Origin: DASQYE01 sp035940775
GTDB taxonomy: Bacteria; Acidobacteriota; Blastocatellia; Pyrinomonadales; Pyrinomonadaceae
Length of the DNA: 64,000 bases
NCBI GenBank assembly: GCA_035940775.1
Contig: DASZEN010000011.1
Span: forward strand, 248,001-312,000
Direction of reading: 5' to 3'
Shown: positions 53,795-63,332 of the stretch, piece after piece
Numbering within the stretch: the stretch's first letter is position 1
How the letters are laid out: each line of letters starts with the position of its first letter
The notes under the pieces: model-generated
Databases searched by the model: none
What the model was told of the DNA's origin: nothing
What the model saw: only the letters and a program-made list of their open reading frames with translations
Translations under genes and position numbers: made by a program

Positions 53795-55759
53795 ATGTGC
53801 GGCATTTGTGGAGTGTGGGAGTATGGGGCGGCGGCGGCGACCGATGGGCGTGTCGAGCCCGCTCTTATAGAGCGCATGCGCGATCAGATGACGCATCGCG
53901 GGCCGGACGACGCGGGCGCGCTTCTTTTCGACGCGGGGCGCGGCGGCCTCGGCTTTCGTCGTCTCTCGATCATCGATCTATCGGAGGCCGGTCACCAGCC
54001 GATGCGAGGCTGCGCGCTCGATGACGTGTGGCTCGTCTTCAACGGCGAGATTTACAACCACGCGAGCTTGCGCACGAAGCTGGAAGAGCGCGGCCACGTC
54101 TACGCCTCGCGCACGGATTCCGAAACCATTCTGCATCTTTACGAAGAGCGCGGGCTCGATTTCGTAAACGACATCGAGGGCGACTATGCCATCGCGCTGT
54201 GGGACTCAAAGCTTGAGCAGCTAATACTGGTGCGCGACCGCATCGGCGTCAAGCCGCTCTACTTTTATCACTCGCAGGGCCGCTTCATCTTCGCCTCCGA
54301 GATCAAGGCCATCCTCGAACACCCCGCCGTCACCGCAGAGGTTGACGAAGAATCGCTCTATCACTATCTGACGTTTTTGACGACGCCCGCCCCGCGCACG
54401 CTCTTTAGCGACATTCGGAAGCTACCGGCGGGCCACATGTTGACCTTAGGGCGCGACGGGGCTTTGAAGGTAAGGCAATACTGGGATGCGCTGCCGCCGC
54501 CGCCGCAGGAGGAGAAGCAGCGAAGCCCGGCGCAACACCGCAGCGATGAAGAGCACAAGGCGGAGATACTTCGGCTGCTCCGGTCGTCAATCTCCAAGCG
54601 CATGATGTCGGACGTACCGTTCGGCGTCTTTCTCTCGGGCGGGGTGGATTCTTCGGCCAACGTGGCCCTGATGGCCGAGCAGATGTCGCGCCCCGTCCAG
54701 ACCTTTACGGTCGGCTTTCGCGGCCATGAAGAGTTCAACGAGCTGGACGCGGCGCGCCGCATCGCACGCGACTTCGGCACGAACCACCACGAAGTGATAA
54801 TCGACGAAGCGGAGCTGCACAGATTTCTGCCCGACCTGGTTTTTCATCAGGACGAGCCGATTGCCGATCCCGTCTGCGTGCCGCTCTATTACGTCTCAAA
54901 GCTGGCGCGCGAGTCCGGAACTATCGTCGTGCAGGTCGGCGAAGGCGCGGACGAGATATTCAGCGGTTATTCAAACTACGTGCGGCACTTGCGCATTTAC
55001 GAGCGGTTCTGGCAGCACGCCGAGCGCTTGCCCGTGATGGCTCGGCGCGCCGCGAGCGCCATCACGCGACCGGCCCTGGAGGCGACGGGGAAAAAGCGCG
55101 CGGCCATTGAGTTGATTCGTCGCCTCGGCGCAAACGAGCCGCTCTTTTGGGGCGGCGCTATCGTCTACGACGAGACGTTCAAGCCGCGCGTGCTCTCCGA
55201 ACGGATGCGACGCCAGTGGCGTGAGCGCTCTTCGCTCGAAGCCGTCGCCCCGTATCTTGAGCGCATAGAGGGCGAGCGGCCCCTTTCGGATTTCCTCGCG
55301 CGGATGACCTATCTGGAATTGAAGCTTCGTCTTCCGGAGCTGCTGCTGATGCGCGTCGACAAGATCACGATGGCGACCTCCGTGGAGGCGCGCGTGCCGT
55401 TTCTGGATCATCATCTGGTGGAATACGCGATGGGTGTGCCGCGCTCTCTGAAGGTGCAGGGGACGAGCGGCAAGCACATCCTGAAACGCGCGCTCGAACA
55501 GATTCTGCCGCGCGATCTGCTCTACAGCCCGAAGCGCGGTTTCGGCGCGCCGATCCGCGACTGGTTTCGCAACGGTCTCGGCGGGTGGTTCGATTCGCAC
55601 CTCACGGGCTCGCGTATGCGCCGCCGCGACTTCTTCGATTATGCTTTCGTCGCGCGTATGCTCGACGAGCACCGGCGCGGCGCGCAGGATTGGAGCTTCC
55701 ATCTCTGGTGCCTGCTCAACCTGAGCCTCTGGTACGAGCGCTGGATCGACCGCTCATGA
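53795..55759 (+). CDS. asnB: Asparagine synthase-type amidotransferase
   Basis: AsnB-type enzymes use glutamine to amidate a carboxylate. The 654-residue protein begins MCGICG with the catalytic nucleophile C2, has a GATase2 domain (to about residue 210) and an ATP-binding synthetase domain with the PPi loop SGGVDSS (281-287). In polysaccharide loci this family often amidates sugar uronates. It might do so here, matching the uronate precursor predicted upstream. It starts 18 bases after the MBL-fold gene. Confidence 0.9.
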   Translation: MCGICGVWEYGAAAATDGRVEPALIERMRDQMTHRGPDDAGALLFDAGRGGLGFRRLSIIDLSEAGHQPMRGCALDDVWLVFNGEIYNHASLRTKLEERGHVYASRTDSETILHLYEERGLDFVNDIEGDYAIALWDSKLEQLILVRDRIGVKPLYFYHSQGRFIFASEIKAILEHPAVTAEVDEESLYHYLTFLTTPAPRTLFSDIRKLPAGHMLTLGRDGALKVRQYWDALPPPPQEEKQRSPAQHRSDEEHKAEILRLLRSSISKRMMSDVPFGVFLSGGVDSSANVALMAEQMSRPVQTFTVGFRGHEEFNELDAARRIARDFGTNHHEVIIDEAELHRFLPDLVFHQDEPIADPVCVPLYYVSKLARESGTIVVQVGEGADEIFSGYSNYVRHLRIYERFWQHAERLPVMARRAASAITRPALEATGKKRAAIELIRRLGANEPLFWGGAIVYDETFKPRVLSERMRRQWRERSSLEAVAPYLERIEGERPLSDFLARMTYLELKLRLPELLLMRVDKITMATSVEARVPFLDHHLVEYAMGVPRSLKVQGTSGKHILKRALEQILPRDLLYSPKRGFGAPIRDWFRNGLGGWFDSHLTGSRMRRRDFFDYAFVARMLDEHRRGAQDWSFHLWCLLNLSLWYERWIDRS

Positions 55760-55945
55760 GAGAGCGCGCGCGAGCGAGCCGAGGTGAAGCTCGCTTTTCC
55801 CCCTTGCGCCTGCGTTGCGGCAAGAGAGAGGGCGAGGTTGAATTGCGCTCTCTGTGCTGCCACAATGCTCTCTTTAGTGTGAGGCTGAAAGGAGCGCCGA
55901 CCGCAGGCTGTAAATAAAGAGCCCGAGTTTTCTGCCGGAAAGATC

Positions 55946-56602
55946 ATGTCTTCCTCTTCTCGCTTAGCGATTGACCACTGGAACAAGACTCCTCTGTTCA
56001 TCTCCGAAGAGGAGCGCTATTCCACTTATCCCTGGCTGTACGAGGCGGCGGAATTTAAACGTCACGCGGGCGAGAGAGTGCTTGAGATCGGTTGCGGCAC
56101 GGGGTGCGACCTGCTTCAATTCGCAAGGCACGGCGCAGAGGCCACGGGCATAGACATTACGCCGGAGCACCTGCGCCTCGCCCGCGAGCGTGTGGGCCAA
56201 CTGGCGTCCGTGCAACAGGCCGAAGCGACCGAGCTGCCTTTTCCCGCCAACTCTTTCGACTATGTTTATTCACATGGAGTGCTTCATCACATCACGGATG
56301 CGCGGCGCGTCGTCGAAGAGATTTTTAGGGTTTTACGCCCCGGAGGACGCTTCAATATTCACGTCTACGCGCGCTGGTCTTATTTCACGCTGCTGCGCAG
56401 GTTGCAGCACGGGCGGGACTGGAAGCTGTGGATCGAGAACAGCCGCGACCCGGTTCACATAGACTTCTATACTGCGCGAAGGCTGCGGCGATTGTTCGCC
56501 CCGGCAGCTCTGACCATAGAGAAATATCACTGCGGGCCCGCGCCCGTTCTTGGCCCGCTCGTGGGGTTTTACCTGGTCGCCAGGGGCGTCAGGCCCGAAT
56601 AA
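55946..56602 (+). CDS. Class I SAM-dependent methyltransferase (paralog 1)
   Basis: The 218-residue protein has the SAM motif VLEIGCGTGCDLLQFARHGAEATGID and the post-motif SHGVLHH. It is closely similar to the methyltransferase at 60450-61289 (EIGCGxGxDLLQFARxGA, GVLHH). The substrate is unknown; in this operon it probably methylates a sugar or its precursor. The flippase start codon follows its stop directly. Confidence 0.88.
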   Translation: MSSSSRLAIDHWNKTPLFISEEERYSTYPWLYEAAEFKRHAGERVLEIGCGTGCDLLQFARHGAEATGIDITPEHLRLARERVGQLASVQQAEATELPFPANSFDYVYSHGVLHHITDARRVVEEIFRVLRPGGRFNIHVYARWSYFTLLRRLQHGRDWKLWIENSRDPVHIDFYTARRLRRLFAPAALTIEKYHCGPAPVLGPLVGFYLVARGVRPE

Positions 56603-57979
56603 ATGTCCTACAAACGTGAAAATGAGCTGCCCGTAACAGCCGACGCTAATCCCTTCCTGCGCCGTCGCTTCTCGACGCACGTCGCATGGACGGTCGCGGC
56701 GCGTCTACTGATGACCGCCAACAGCGTCATCGCGGGCGTCATCGTGGCGCGCCTTCTCGGGGCGGAGGGCCTGGGAGCGCTCGCCGTCGTCAACGTCACG
56801 GTCGCCCTCGCGCTGCAAATCGGGAGCGCGGGTCTGCCTTCGGCGAACACCTATTTCATCGCGCGGGATCGTCGTAACCTGAAGCCCGTATGGGCCAACA
56901 CCCTGGCGTTCGCGCTCGCGGCGGGCTCAGCGCTGGCGCTTCTCATAATCGCTTTAGCCGCGCTTCGACCGGGACTGTTCGGCAACGTCGCGTTCCGGCT
57001 CGTAGCCATCGCCGCCGTCTCGGTTCCCCCTCAACTCGTCACGCTGCTCGGCCTGAACATCTTTCTGGGGCTGAATCGCATTGGCCGCTTCAACATATTG
57101 GACGCAGCGGCGCAGTTGTTCACGCTCGTCAACGTCCTGCTCGCGCTCGTTCTGTTTCGAGCGGGGCTCGCGACGCTCGTATCTTTGAATACGGCGGCAG
57201 CCCTTCTCGTGAGCCTCCTCATGGTATGGATGATCTCTCGTTTGCTGAGAGAGCACGGTGGCGACGCCGACGCGGGCGCGTTTCGGCCCGAAGCGCGCCT
57301 GTTCAAAGGTATGGCGCGCTACGGCTTGAAGGTGCACATCTCGGTCGTGGCGGCGATGCTCATCTTTCGCGCAGACCTGATGATCGTCAATCACTTTCGC
57401 GGCACGGCCGAGGCTGGCGTCTATGCGGTGGCGTCGCAGGTGGCGATGATGTTGATGCTGCTGCCGGGTATTATCGGCACGCTGCTGATGCCGCGCGCGG
57501 CCTCCGAGGGAGACGGGCGCGGCGAGCTGACCATGCGGGCGACGCGCCATACTGCGTTCGTGATGCTGTTCATCTGCCTCTTGACGGTGCCAGCCGCGTT
57601 TGCGCTGCCGCTCCTTTACGGCGCGCCCTTTGCAGACGCGACCGCGCAGTTGTTGATACTGCTGCCGGGCGTTTACCTTGTCGGCGTCGAAGCGGTGCTG
57701 GTACAGCATTTCAACAGTACCGGGCTGCCCACGGCGATCCCTGTTTTCTGGTTGATTACGCTTGTCATTAACATCGCTCTGAATGTGGCGCTCGTGCCGC
57801 ATTTTGGCGCGCGGGGTGCTGCCATCGCTTCAACCCTGAGCTACGCATTGATCTTTATACTCGTCGCTTCGCTCTTTCGCATGAGGACGGGCAATCGTCT
57901 CTCGACGACGCTCTTTTTACGCGCCCGGGAGTTGCGCGAGCTTTTCGCGCTTGCTCGCGTGGGGGTCTCTTCGCGGTAA
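56603..57979 (+). CDS. Polysaccharide flippase (MOP superfamily, Wzx-like)
   Basis: Such proteins move lipid-linked oligosaccharides across the inner membrane. The 458-residue protein has 12-14 hydrophobic segments with basic turns and begins HVAWTVAARLLMTANSVIAGVIVARLLG, typical for this family. Its ATG follows the stop of the upstream methyltransferase without a gap, so they are coupled. Confidence 0.85.
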   Translation: MSYKRENELPVTADANPFLRRRFSTHVAWTVAARLLMTANSVIAGVIVARLLGAEGLGALAVVNVTVALALQIGSAGLPSANTYFIARDRRNLKPVWANTLAFALAAGSALALLIIALAALRPGLFGNVAFRLVAIAAVSVPPQLVTLLGLNIFLGLNRIGRFNILDAAAQLFTLVNVLLALVLFRAGLATLVSLNTAAALLVSLLMVWMISRLLREHGGDADAGAFRPEARLFKGMARYGLKVHISVVAAMLIFRADLMIVNHFRGTAEAGVYAVASQVAMMLMLLPGIIGTLLMPRAASEGDGRGELTMRATRHTAFVMLFICLLTVPAAFALPLLYGAPFADATAQLLILLPGVYLVGVEAVLVQHFNSTGLPTAIPVFWLITLVINIALNVALVPHFGARGAAIASTLSYALIFILVASLFRMRTGNRLSTTLFLRARELRELFALARVGVSSR

Positions 57980-57985
57980 GAATTT

Positions 57986-58789
57986 ATGAACGGAGCGGGC
58001 CCACCGGAGGGCGAAAATCTTTGGGGGTATGCCAGGCGCCTGCGCTTTGTGAAAGGTGTGATCGCGGAGGCTTTCCCTGGGCGCGGAGCGCAGAGCCTTC
58101 GCGTGCTCGATGTCGGTTGCGGTAACGGCACGCAATTGGCCCTGCCGCTCGTGCGCGATGGTTTTCAACTGACGGGCGTGGACACGGACGCGACTTCGAT
58201 TGAGCGTGCCCGAAGCCTCGCCAGGGGAGTAGCCAACGCGCGCTTTGTGTGCGGGCGCGTCGAAGAGCTTCCGGGCGCGGAATCCTTCGACGTGGTGATT
58301 CTTTCCGAGGTGCTTGAGCATTTAGAGGAGCCAGCCGCGTTGCTTGAAGCGAGCGTCCGCCACATGGCCGTGGGCGGTATTCTGGTCGTGACGGTGCCGA
58401 ACGGCTACGGGGAGTTCGAGATGGATTCGTGGGCCTTTCGCGCCTTACGACTGCAAAGGTTGGTTGAGCGCCTCGTGAGGAATGGGCGTCAAGTAGTCGG
58501 CGCGACCGACAATCAGGAATGCGGCCACGTGCAGTTCTTTACGCGGCGTCGCCTCGCGCGGATGTTCACGCAATGCGGACTCAGCATCTTTCGCGAGGAA
58601 TCGTCGGTGCTTTTCGCGGGGCCCCTGGCCGGTCACACGCTGGCGCGCTCCCGTCGCTTCATAGAGTGGAATGCGCGCATCACAGACCGATTGCCCCTGG
58701 CCTTAGCGAGCGGATGGTACTTCGCCCTGAGACGAAAACCTGAGGACGGACGAGCCGGTGGGCACGGCTCGGCTAACGCTGCCATATGA
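57986..58789 (+). CDS. Class I SAM-dependent methyltransferase
   Basis: The 267-residue protein has the SAM-binding motif VLDVGCGNGTQLALPLVRDG and the downstream DVVILSEVLEHL segment. It is unlike the other two methyltransferases of the locus in its motif I and C-terminus. It probably methylates a saccharide or lipid-linked precursor. Its stop codon shares four bases (ATGA) with the glycosyltransferase start. Confidence 0.88.
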   Translation: MNGAGPPEGENLWGYARRLRFVKGVIAEAFPGRGAQSLRVLDVGCGNGTQLALPLVRDGFQLTGVDTDATSIERARSLARGVANARFVCGRVEELPGAESFDVVILSEVLEHLEEPAALLEASVRHMAVGGILVVTVPNGYGEFEMDSWAFRALRLQRLVERLVRNGRQVVGATDNQECGHVQFFTRRRLARMFTQCGLSIFREESSVLFAGPLAGHTLARSRRFIEWNARITDRLPLALASGWYFALRRKPEDGRAGGHGSANAAI

Positions 58790-60453
58790 AAGTCGTTCTA
58801 CTTGCGCTCGGCGGCGGCGAAGGCGAGAGCCGTGCCCGCGAAATACTGCGCGAGCATTACCCGGAGGCGTCGATAGAAGAGATTCCGCGTGGCGAGCTTG
58901 AGCGAGGCGGCCCCGTGCAGAGATTGGCCCGCCTGCGCGCGCGTCGTCCGGATGTCTTCGCCGTCGCAACCGACAGTCTCGCGTGGCAGCGCGGCCAGAA
59001 CGCTTTTCTTCTGTTCGGGGCGCTGGCCGGAGCCGGTCTCTCACTCCTGCTCGACGGTCACGGCGCGCGGCGCGAAGAGACGCGCGCTCAAACCTTACTG
59101 AGCGCGCCCGCGCGATTGGCCCGAGAGGCTGCGATCAGCGCCGCGACGTTTGCGAGCGCGCGTGCAAGGCTGCGCCGCTTGGAGCGTGAAGTGGAAAGAG
59201 GCGACTGGATGGAGCGTCGCCGGGGGGTGGACAAGTCGTGCGGAGCCGCGCCCGAGATTGTGTACCTTCGCGCCACGCCCGGAGCGGGGACGCAGGTGGG
59301 CGGCGCGTCGAGCCACATCAACGGCTTTCTGAACGCGGCGCTCTCGAAGGGAGCGCGCCTCCGACTGATAAGCAATGATCGTATTGCCGGGCTCGATCAG
59401 GAAAGAGTTCCTTTAAAAATCATCGACCCGGAGCCGATGGGAGCGACGCGCGCCGCCTTCGATCTTTACAATGACCGTCTCTTCTCGCGCGGCGCACTGC
59501 GCGAGGTTATGAGCGCGCCGCCCTCGTTTATCTACCAGCGCTACAGTCGTTTCACTTCCGCCGGAGTCGAAGCCACCCTGAGGACGGGGCGGCCGCTTTT
59601 TCTTGAATTTAACGGCTCCGAGGTCTGGGTTGGACGTTACTGGGATCGCGTTGGTATGCTCGGGCTGCTCGCGCGCTTCGAGCGTTTGAACCTACGCGCC
59701 GCCGCGCGTATCTTTGTCGTCTCTGAGGTCGAGCGGCGCAATCTGCTGCGGGCCGGATTCGCGGGCGATAAGATAATAGTCAACCCGAACGGCGTCGACG
59801 TAGAGAAGTTTCGCCCCAGAGGGGACGGCGCACTTGAGGAGCGCTTGAGGCTGGGCGTAGCCGCAGATGAAACGCTCGTCGGGTTTATAGGCACGTTCGG
59901 CCCCTGGCATGGCGTGCTGGAATTGGCCCAGGCGATTGCGTTGATGCCCGCGACGGCGCGCATACGATTCCTGCTCATCGGCACGGGCAGCCTGCGCGAC
60001 GAAGCCCTGCGTATCATACGCGAGGCGGGGGCCGAAGAGCGCGTCATCTTTACGGGCGTCGTCGCGCACGGGCGTGTGCCCGCGCTGCTCGATGCCTGCG
60101 ACGTGCTCGTATCGCCGCACGTTCCGCTCGAAGACGGAAGCGAGTTCTTCGGCTCTCCGACCAAGCTCTTCGAGTACATGGCCATGGGCAAGGGGATCGT
60201 GGCGAGCCGCCTGGGCCAGATCGGCGATGTGCTCAGGGATGAAGAGACGGCCCTGCTCGTAGAGCCGGGCGATCCGCGCGCTCTCTGTGAAGCGATCCTG
60301 CGCCTTTCACAATCGCGCGAGCTTCGCTTGAGGCTCGGCGCGGCGGCCAGGGCTGAGGCGGTCGCGCGCCACACCTGGGCGCATAATGCTGAAAGGGTGT
60401 TGGAGGCTTATCGCAACTGGCTGGAAGGGGAAGGGTTTGGTTCGGTGAGGTGA
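58786..60453 (+). CDS. Glycosyltransferase family 4-type, with N-terminal extension
   Basis: The C-terminal 380 residues form a GT-B glycosyltransferase of the family 4 type, with GTGSLRDEALRII and the nucleotide-sugar-binding end DGSEFFGSPTKLFEYMAMGKGIVAS. About 150 residues before it (MKVVLLALGGGEGESRAREIL...), with helical, Ala/Arg-rich sequence, do not match a domain I know. They may be an acceptor-binding or membrane-contacting domain, or the first half of the GT-B fold extended. ATGA overlap on the left and GTGA on the right point to coupling. Confidence 0.85.
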   Translation: MKVVLLALGGGEGESRAREILREHYPEASIEEIPRGELERGGPVQRLARLRARRPDVFAVATDSLAWQRGQNAFLLFGALAGAGLSLLLDGHGARREETRAQTLLSAPARLAREAAISAATFASARARLRRLEREVERGDWMERRRGVDKSCGAAPEIVYLRATPGAGTQVGGASSHINGFLNAALSKGARLRLISNDRIAGLDQERVPLKIIDPEPMGATRAAFDLYNDRLFSRGALREVMSAPPSFIYQRYSRFTSAGVEATLRTGRPLFLEFNGSEVWVGRYWDRVGMLGLLARFERLNLRAAARIFVVSEVERRNLLRAGFAGDKIIVNPNGVDVEKFRPRGDGALEERLRLGVAADETLVGFIGTFGPWHGVLELAQAIALMPATARIRFLLIGTGSLRDEALRIIREAGAEERVIFTGVVAHGRVPALLDACDVLVSPHVPLEDGSEFFGSPTKLFEYMAMGKGIVASRLGQIGDVLRDEETALLVEPGDPRALCEAILRLSQSRELRLRLGAAARAEAVARHTWAHNAERVLEAYRNWLEGEGFGSVR

Positions 60454-61289
60454 AAGACGCCATCGAAACAGAGAAGGGCGCGGCCCTCGGGGAAGAGAAG
60501 CAGCGCGCGCGCCAGCAGTGGAGCGAAGACCCCTGCGGTTCGCACCTGGCGCGCGAGCACGCTTTGGGCACGCGCGCCTTCTTCGACGAGGTCGAGCGTC
60601 AGCGTTACACTGAGTATGCCCCGTGGATGCGCTCTGTGATGGGATTCGACCGCTTCGCGGGAGCGCGGCTGCTGGAGATAGGCTGCGGGATGGGCACAGA
60701 CCTGTTGCAGTTTGCGCGCGGCGGCGCGCGCTGCACGGGCATTGATCTGACGCCGCGCTCGGTCGAGATCAGCCGTCACCGCTTTGCCCTCTACGGTCTG
60801 CCCTGCGACTTTACTCTCTCTGACGCCGAGCACCTGCCGTTCGCCGATGAAAGCTTCGATGTCGTCTACTCAAACGGCGTGCTGCATCACACGCCGGACA
60901 CCTCCGGCGCGCTTCTTGAAGTCAAGCGCGTGCTCCGCCCCGGCGGCGTAGCCAGGATCATGCTTTATCACAAGCACTCGCTCAACTACTGGGGCGAGAT
61001 GATCCTGCATCGCGGATTGCTGCGGGGCGAGCTGCTGCGCGGTCGCTCGCCCGAAGAGATCATGAGCCGTTACGTCGAATATTCCGAGCACGGCGGACGC
61101 CCGCTCGTCAAAGCCTATAGCAGGCGTGAAGCTCGCGCGCTCTTTGCTCCCTTCAGCGAGGTCGAAGTAGAGGTCGAGCAGATGACCCGCCAGGAACTGC
61201 TTCTCTTCGGTCACCTCGTACCCGAAAGCCTCTTTCGCCGCCTGCGCCGCACCCTGGGGTGGAACGTCATCATCACGGCGAAAAAGTAG
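60450..61289 (+). CDS. Class I SAM-dependent methyltransferase (paralog 2)
   Basis: The 279-residue product starts at a GTG overlapping the previous stop. SAM motif I is LEIGCGMGTDLLQFARGGARCTGIDLTP and the post-motif SNGVLHH matches the methyltransferase at 55946. The N-terminal 60 residues are an extra charged, helical part. It is probably a sugar methyltransferase; the methylated position is not predictable. Confidence 0.88.
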   Translation: MKDAIETEKGAALGEEKQRARQQWSEDPCGSHLAREHALGTRAFFDEVERQRYTEYAPWMRSVMGFDRFAGARLLEIGCGMGTDLLQFARGGARCTGIDLTPRSVEISRHRFALYGLPCDFTLSDAEHLPFADESFDVVYSNGVLHHTPDTSGALLEVKRVLRPGGVARIMLYHKHSLNYWGEMILHRGLLRGELLRGRSPEEIMSRYVEYSEHGGRPLVKAYSRREARALFAPFSEVEVEVEQMTRQELLLFGHLVPESLFRRLRRTLGWNVIITAKK

Positions 61290-61343
61290 CCGGACGGGCG
61301 CGCTCATCAGTCCGAAGCCTTTAGAGCGGGCCTCCCGCGACTG

Positions 61344-61712
61344 CTAATCTTTTTTGATGACAGTCGTACTCTCACGCACATTCGTCACTTTGTCGGGCGA
61401 GCGCTTGCGCATGGCAAGCAGCACGATTGCCAGCAGCGCGAGCAGGCCAATCACACCGGCCGCAATCCAGAGCGGGTCAACGGTGGTCGTCTGCGTCTGC
61501 GTCGGAGAAGATTGGGTTGTCGTCGTCGTCGTTGTCGTCGTCTGCCTGTTGGTCTGCGAGCTATTGCCGGTTTGGGCCGCGCTGCTACTGCTGCTGCCCT
61601 GCGTTGAAGGCGTGCTCGTATTCTGCGCCAGGACGGGCGCGGCTATCATCGGCACGAGCATCAAGCTGATGACGAGTAAAAGGCTCAGGCGTGACAATCT
61701 TGATTTCCTCAT
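61344..61712 (-). CDS. Signal peptide, Thr-rich, single-helix membrane protein
   Basis: The 122-residue product has an N-terminal signal peptide (LLLVISLMLVPMIAAPVLAQ), a Ser/Thr/Gln-rich disordered middle (TTTTTTTTTQSSPTQTQTTT), a membrane helix (DPLWIAAGVIGLLALLAIVLLAM) and a short basic tail. It may be a surface-anchored glycoprotein-like peptide, but no family is known. It interrupts the plus-strand polysaccharide genes. A perfect 9-bp palindrome lies 55 bases upstream. Confidence 0.7.
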   Translation of the reverse strand: MRKSRLSRLSLLLVISLMLVPMIAAPVLAQNTSTPSTQGSSSSSAAQTGNSSQTNRQTTTTTTTTTQSSPTQTQTTTVDPLWIAAGVIGLLALLAIVLLAMRKRSPDKVTNVRESTTVIKKD

Positions 61713-62070
61713 TATTCAAAGTCTCCTTAGCTTTTTTCGGACGGCGGTTCCTAAAGCGAAAGTCCACATGTATCAAGCTGATACATGCAGAGGGGCAGCA
61801 CAGAGGATGAAAGCGATTTTCATGCCATGTGCGGTCGAAATCGCGATCAGACGGCTAGGCGGAGCGCCCCTTGCGCGCCTCCCTTTTGCGCGTCGCCCGC
61901 CGTCTGAAACGGTTTTTCGAATGACCGCCCGTGCCGTCCGTCATCTACGGCCGTGTTAGTATTCGTGCACGAGGATGCGGCGTCCTTGCCTCCGATGTGA
62001 TCTACAAAAGAGGCTTTCGCGCGTAGCGTCCGCTCTAAAAGGCTGAACAACGGCTCCGACACCCGCTTAG
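61713..62070. other. Non-coding region between divergent genes, with operator-like palindrome
   Basis: No gene is supported. It contains the 21-bp palindrome at 61767-61787, then CG-rich sequence with small palindromes up to the glycosyltransferase start. Promoters for the minus-strand Thr-rich gene and the plus-strand glycosyltransferase should both lie here. Confidence 0.5.
61767..61787. promoter_or_regulatory. Perfect palindromic operator-like site
   Basis: CATGTATCA-AGC-TGATACATG is a perfect 9-base inverted repeat with a 3-base spacer. It lies 55 bases upstream of the minus-strand start at 61712 and about 280 upstream of the plus-strand glycosyltransferase. The size and symmetry are typical of a dimeric repressor site. 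Confidence 0.5.
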
Positions 62071-63258
62071 ATGTTCTCAGGAAAAAGCATCATCTGTTTT
62101 GGCGGCGAGGACTGGTGGTATCACCACCCGCACTCGAAGAACCACCTGATGCGGCGCTTTGCGCGCGCCGGAAACCGTGTGGTCTTCGTCAACTCGATTT
62201 CGATGGGGCTGGCGTCGCTCGGGAACAAGGATTTGTTCCCGAGACTGGCGCGCAAGCTGCGGAGCTATGCCAAGCTGGCGCGCATGACTGTGGACGGTAT
62301 TACGGTCGTTTCGCCTGCGGCGCTTCCTTTCTTCGGAAGCCGCGCGGCGCGCACCGCCAATCGTCGCCTGCTGCGCGCGCAGGTCGGGGCGCTGGCGCGG
62401 CGTCGCGGCCTCTCGCGCCCGATACTCTGGATAGCCATTCCGACCGCCGCCGACCTGATAGGGCAGTTCGATGAATCGCTGGTGGTCTATCAGGTGTCGG
62501 ACAAGTACGATGCCAACACGATGGATCATGCGACCGACCCGGCCCTGATTCGCAGGCTGCACGAGCGAGCGCTCGCCTCATCTGACCTCGTCTTCTATTC
62601 GGGACGAAAACTTCTGGCAGAGGCGACGCGCGCTCGCGAGCGCTCCTACCTGTTGGAGCAGGCTGTGGATTTCGATCACTGGTCGAGGGTCGGCAGCGGC
62701 GCGCTCGAAGTAGCCGCCGAGGTTGCGAGCATACCGCGCCCGCGCCTCGGCTACTTCGGCGCAATCGAACCGTGGCTCGTTGACCAGCAGTTGATTAAGC
62801 GCGCATCGCGCGAGCGGCCTCTCTGGCACTGGGTCTTCATAGGCAATCGTTCGCGCGGGCTTGAGATAGAGAATCTGCCGAACGTTCATTTCCTGCCGCC
62901 GGTCGCTTACGAGGAGTTGCCGCGTTATGCGGCGGGCTTCGATGTCTGCGTGCTGCCGTGGGAGACCGAGCAGGCTTTTACGAGCTACGGCTCGGCGATC
63001 AAGGTGCGCGAATACCTGGCGACGGGCAAGCCCGTCGTCATCGCCCCGCTTCCCGAATACGAGTCGATGAGTGATGTCCTGCGCATCGCCAGAAGCCGCG
63101 ACGATTTCCTAAAGCTCGTCGAGGAAGCGCTCGACGAGCGCGGTGAAGAAGCGGCGCGGGCCCGGCAGGCGGCGGTCGCGCACGGCACGTGGGACGCACG
63201 AGCCGAGTGGGTGAGCGAGTTGATCGAAGAAGCGCTCGCCGCGAAAATTTCAAATTAA
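62071..63258 (+). CDS. Glycosyltransferase (GT-B type)
   Basis: The 395-residue protein looks like a GT-B glycosyltransferase of the group 1/4 type. It has FGGEDWWYHHPHSKNHLMRRFARAGNRVVFVN at the start and a C-terminal half with the nucleotide-sugar pattern SYGSAIKVREYLATGKPVVIAPLPEY. The family and donor cannot be told. The ATG at 62071 has no clear ribosome binding site. Confidence 0.82.
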   Translation: MFSGKSIICFGGEDWWYHHPHSKNHLMRRFARAGNRVVFVNSISMGLASLGNKDLFPRLARKLRSYAKLARMTVDGITVVSPAALPFFGSRAARTANRRLLRAQVGALARRRGLSRPILWIAIPTAADLIGQFDESLVVYQVSDKYDANTMDHATDPALIRRLHERALASSDLVFYSGRKLLAEATRARERSYLLEQAVDFDHWSRVGSGALEVAAEVASIPRPRLGYFGAIEPWLVDQQLIKRASRERPLWHWVFIGNRSRGLEIENLPNVHFLPPVAYEELPRYAAGFDVCVLPWETEQAFTSYGSAIKVREYLATGKPVVIAPLPEYESMSDVLRIARSRDDFLKLVEEALDERGEEAARARQAAVAHGTWDARAEWVSELIEEALAAKISN

Positions 63259-63332
63259 GCGCAAACTCGCACCCGGAATCAAATACCGCAGCGAGAGACG
63301 GGCTCGCGGCGTTCAATCCTGCCTTGCGGCGT

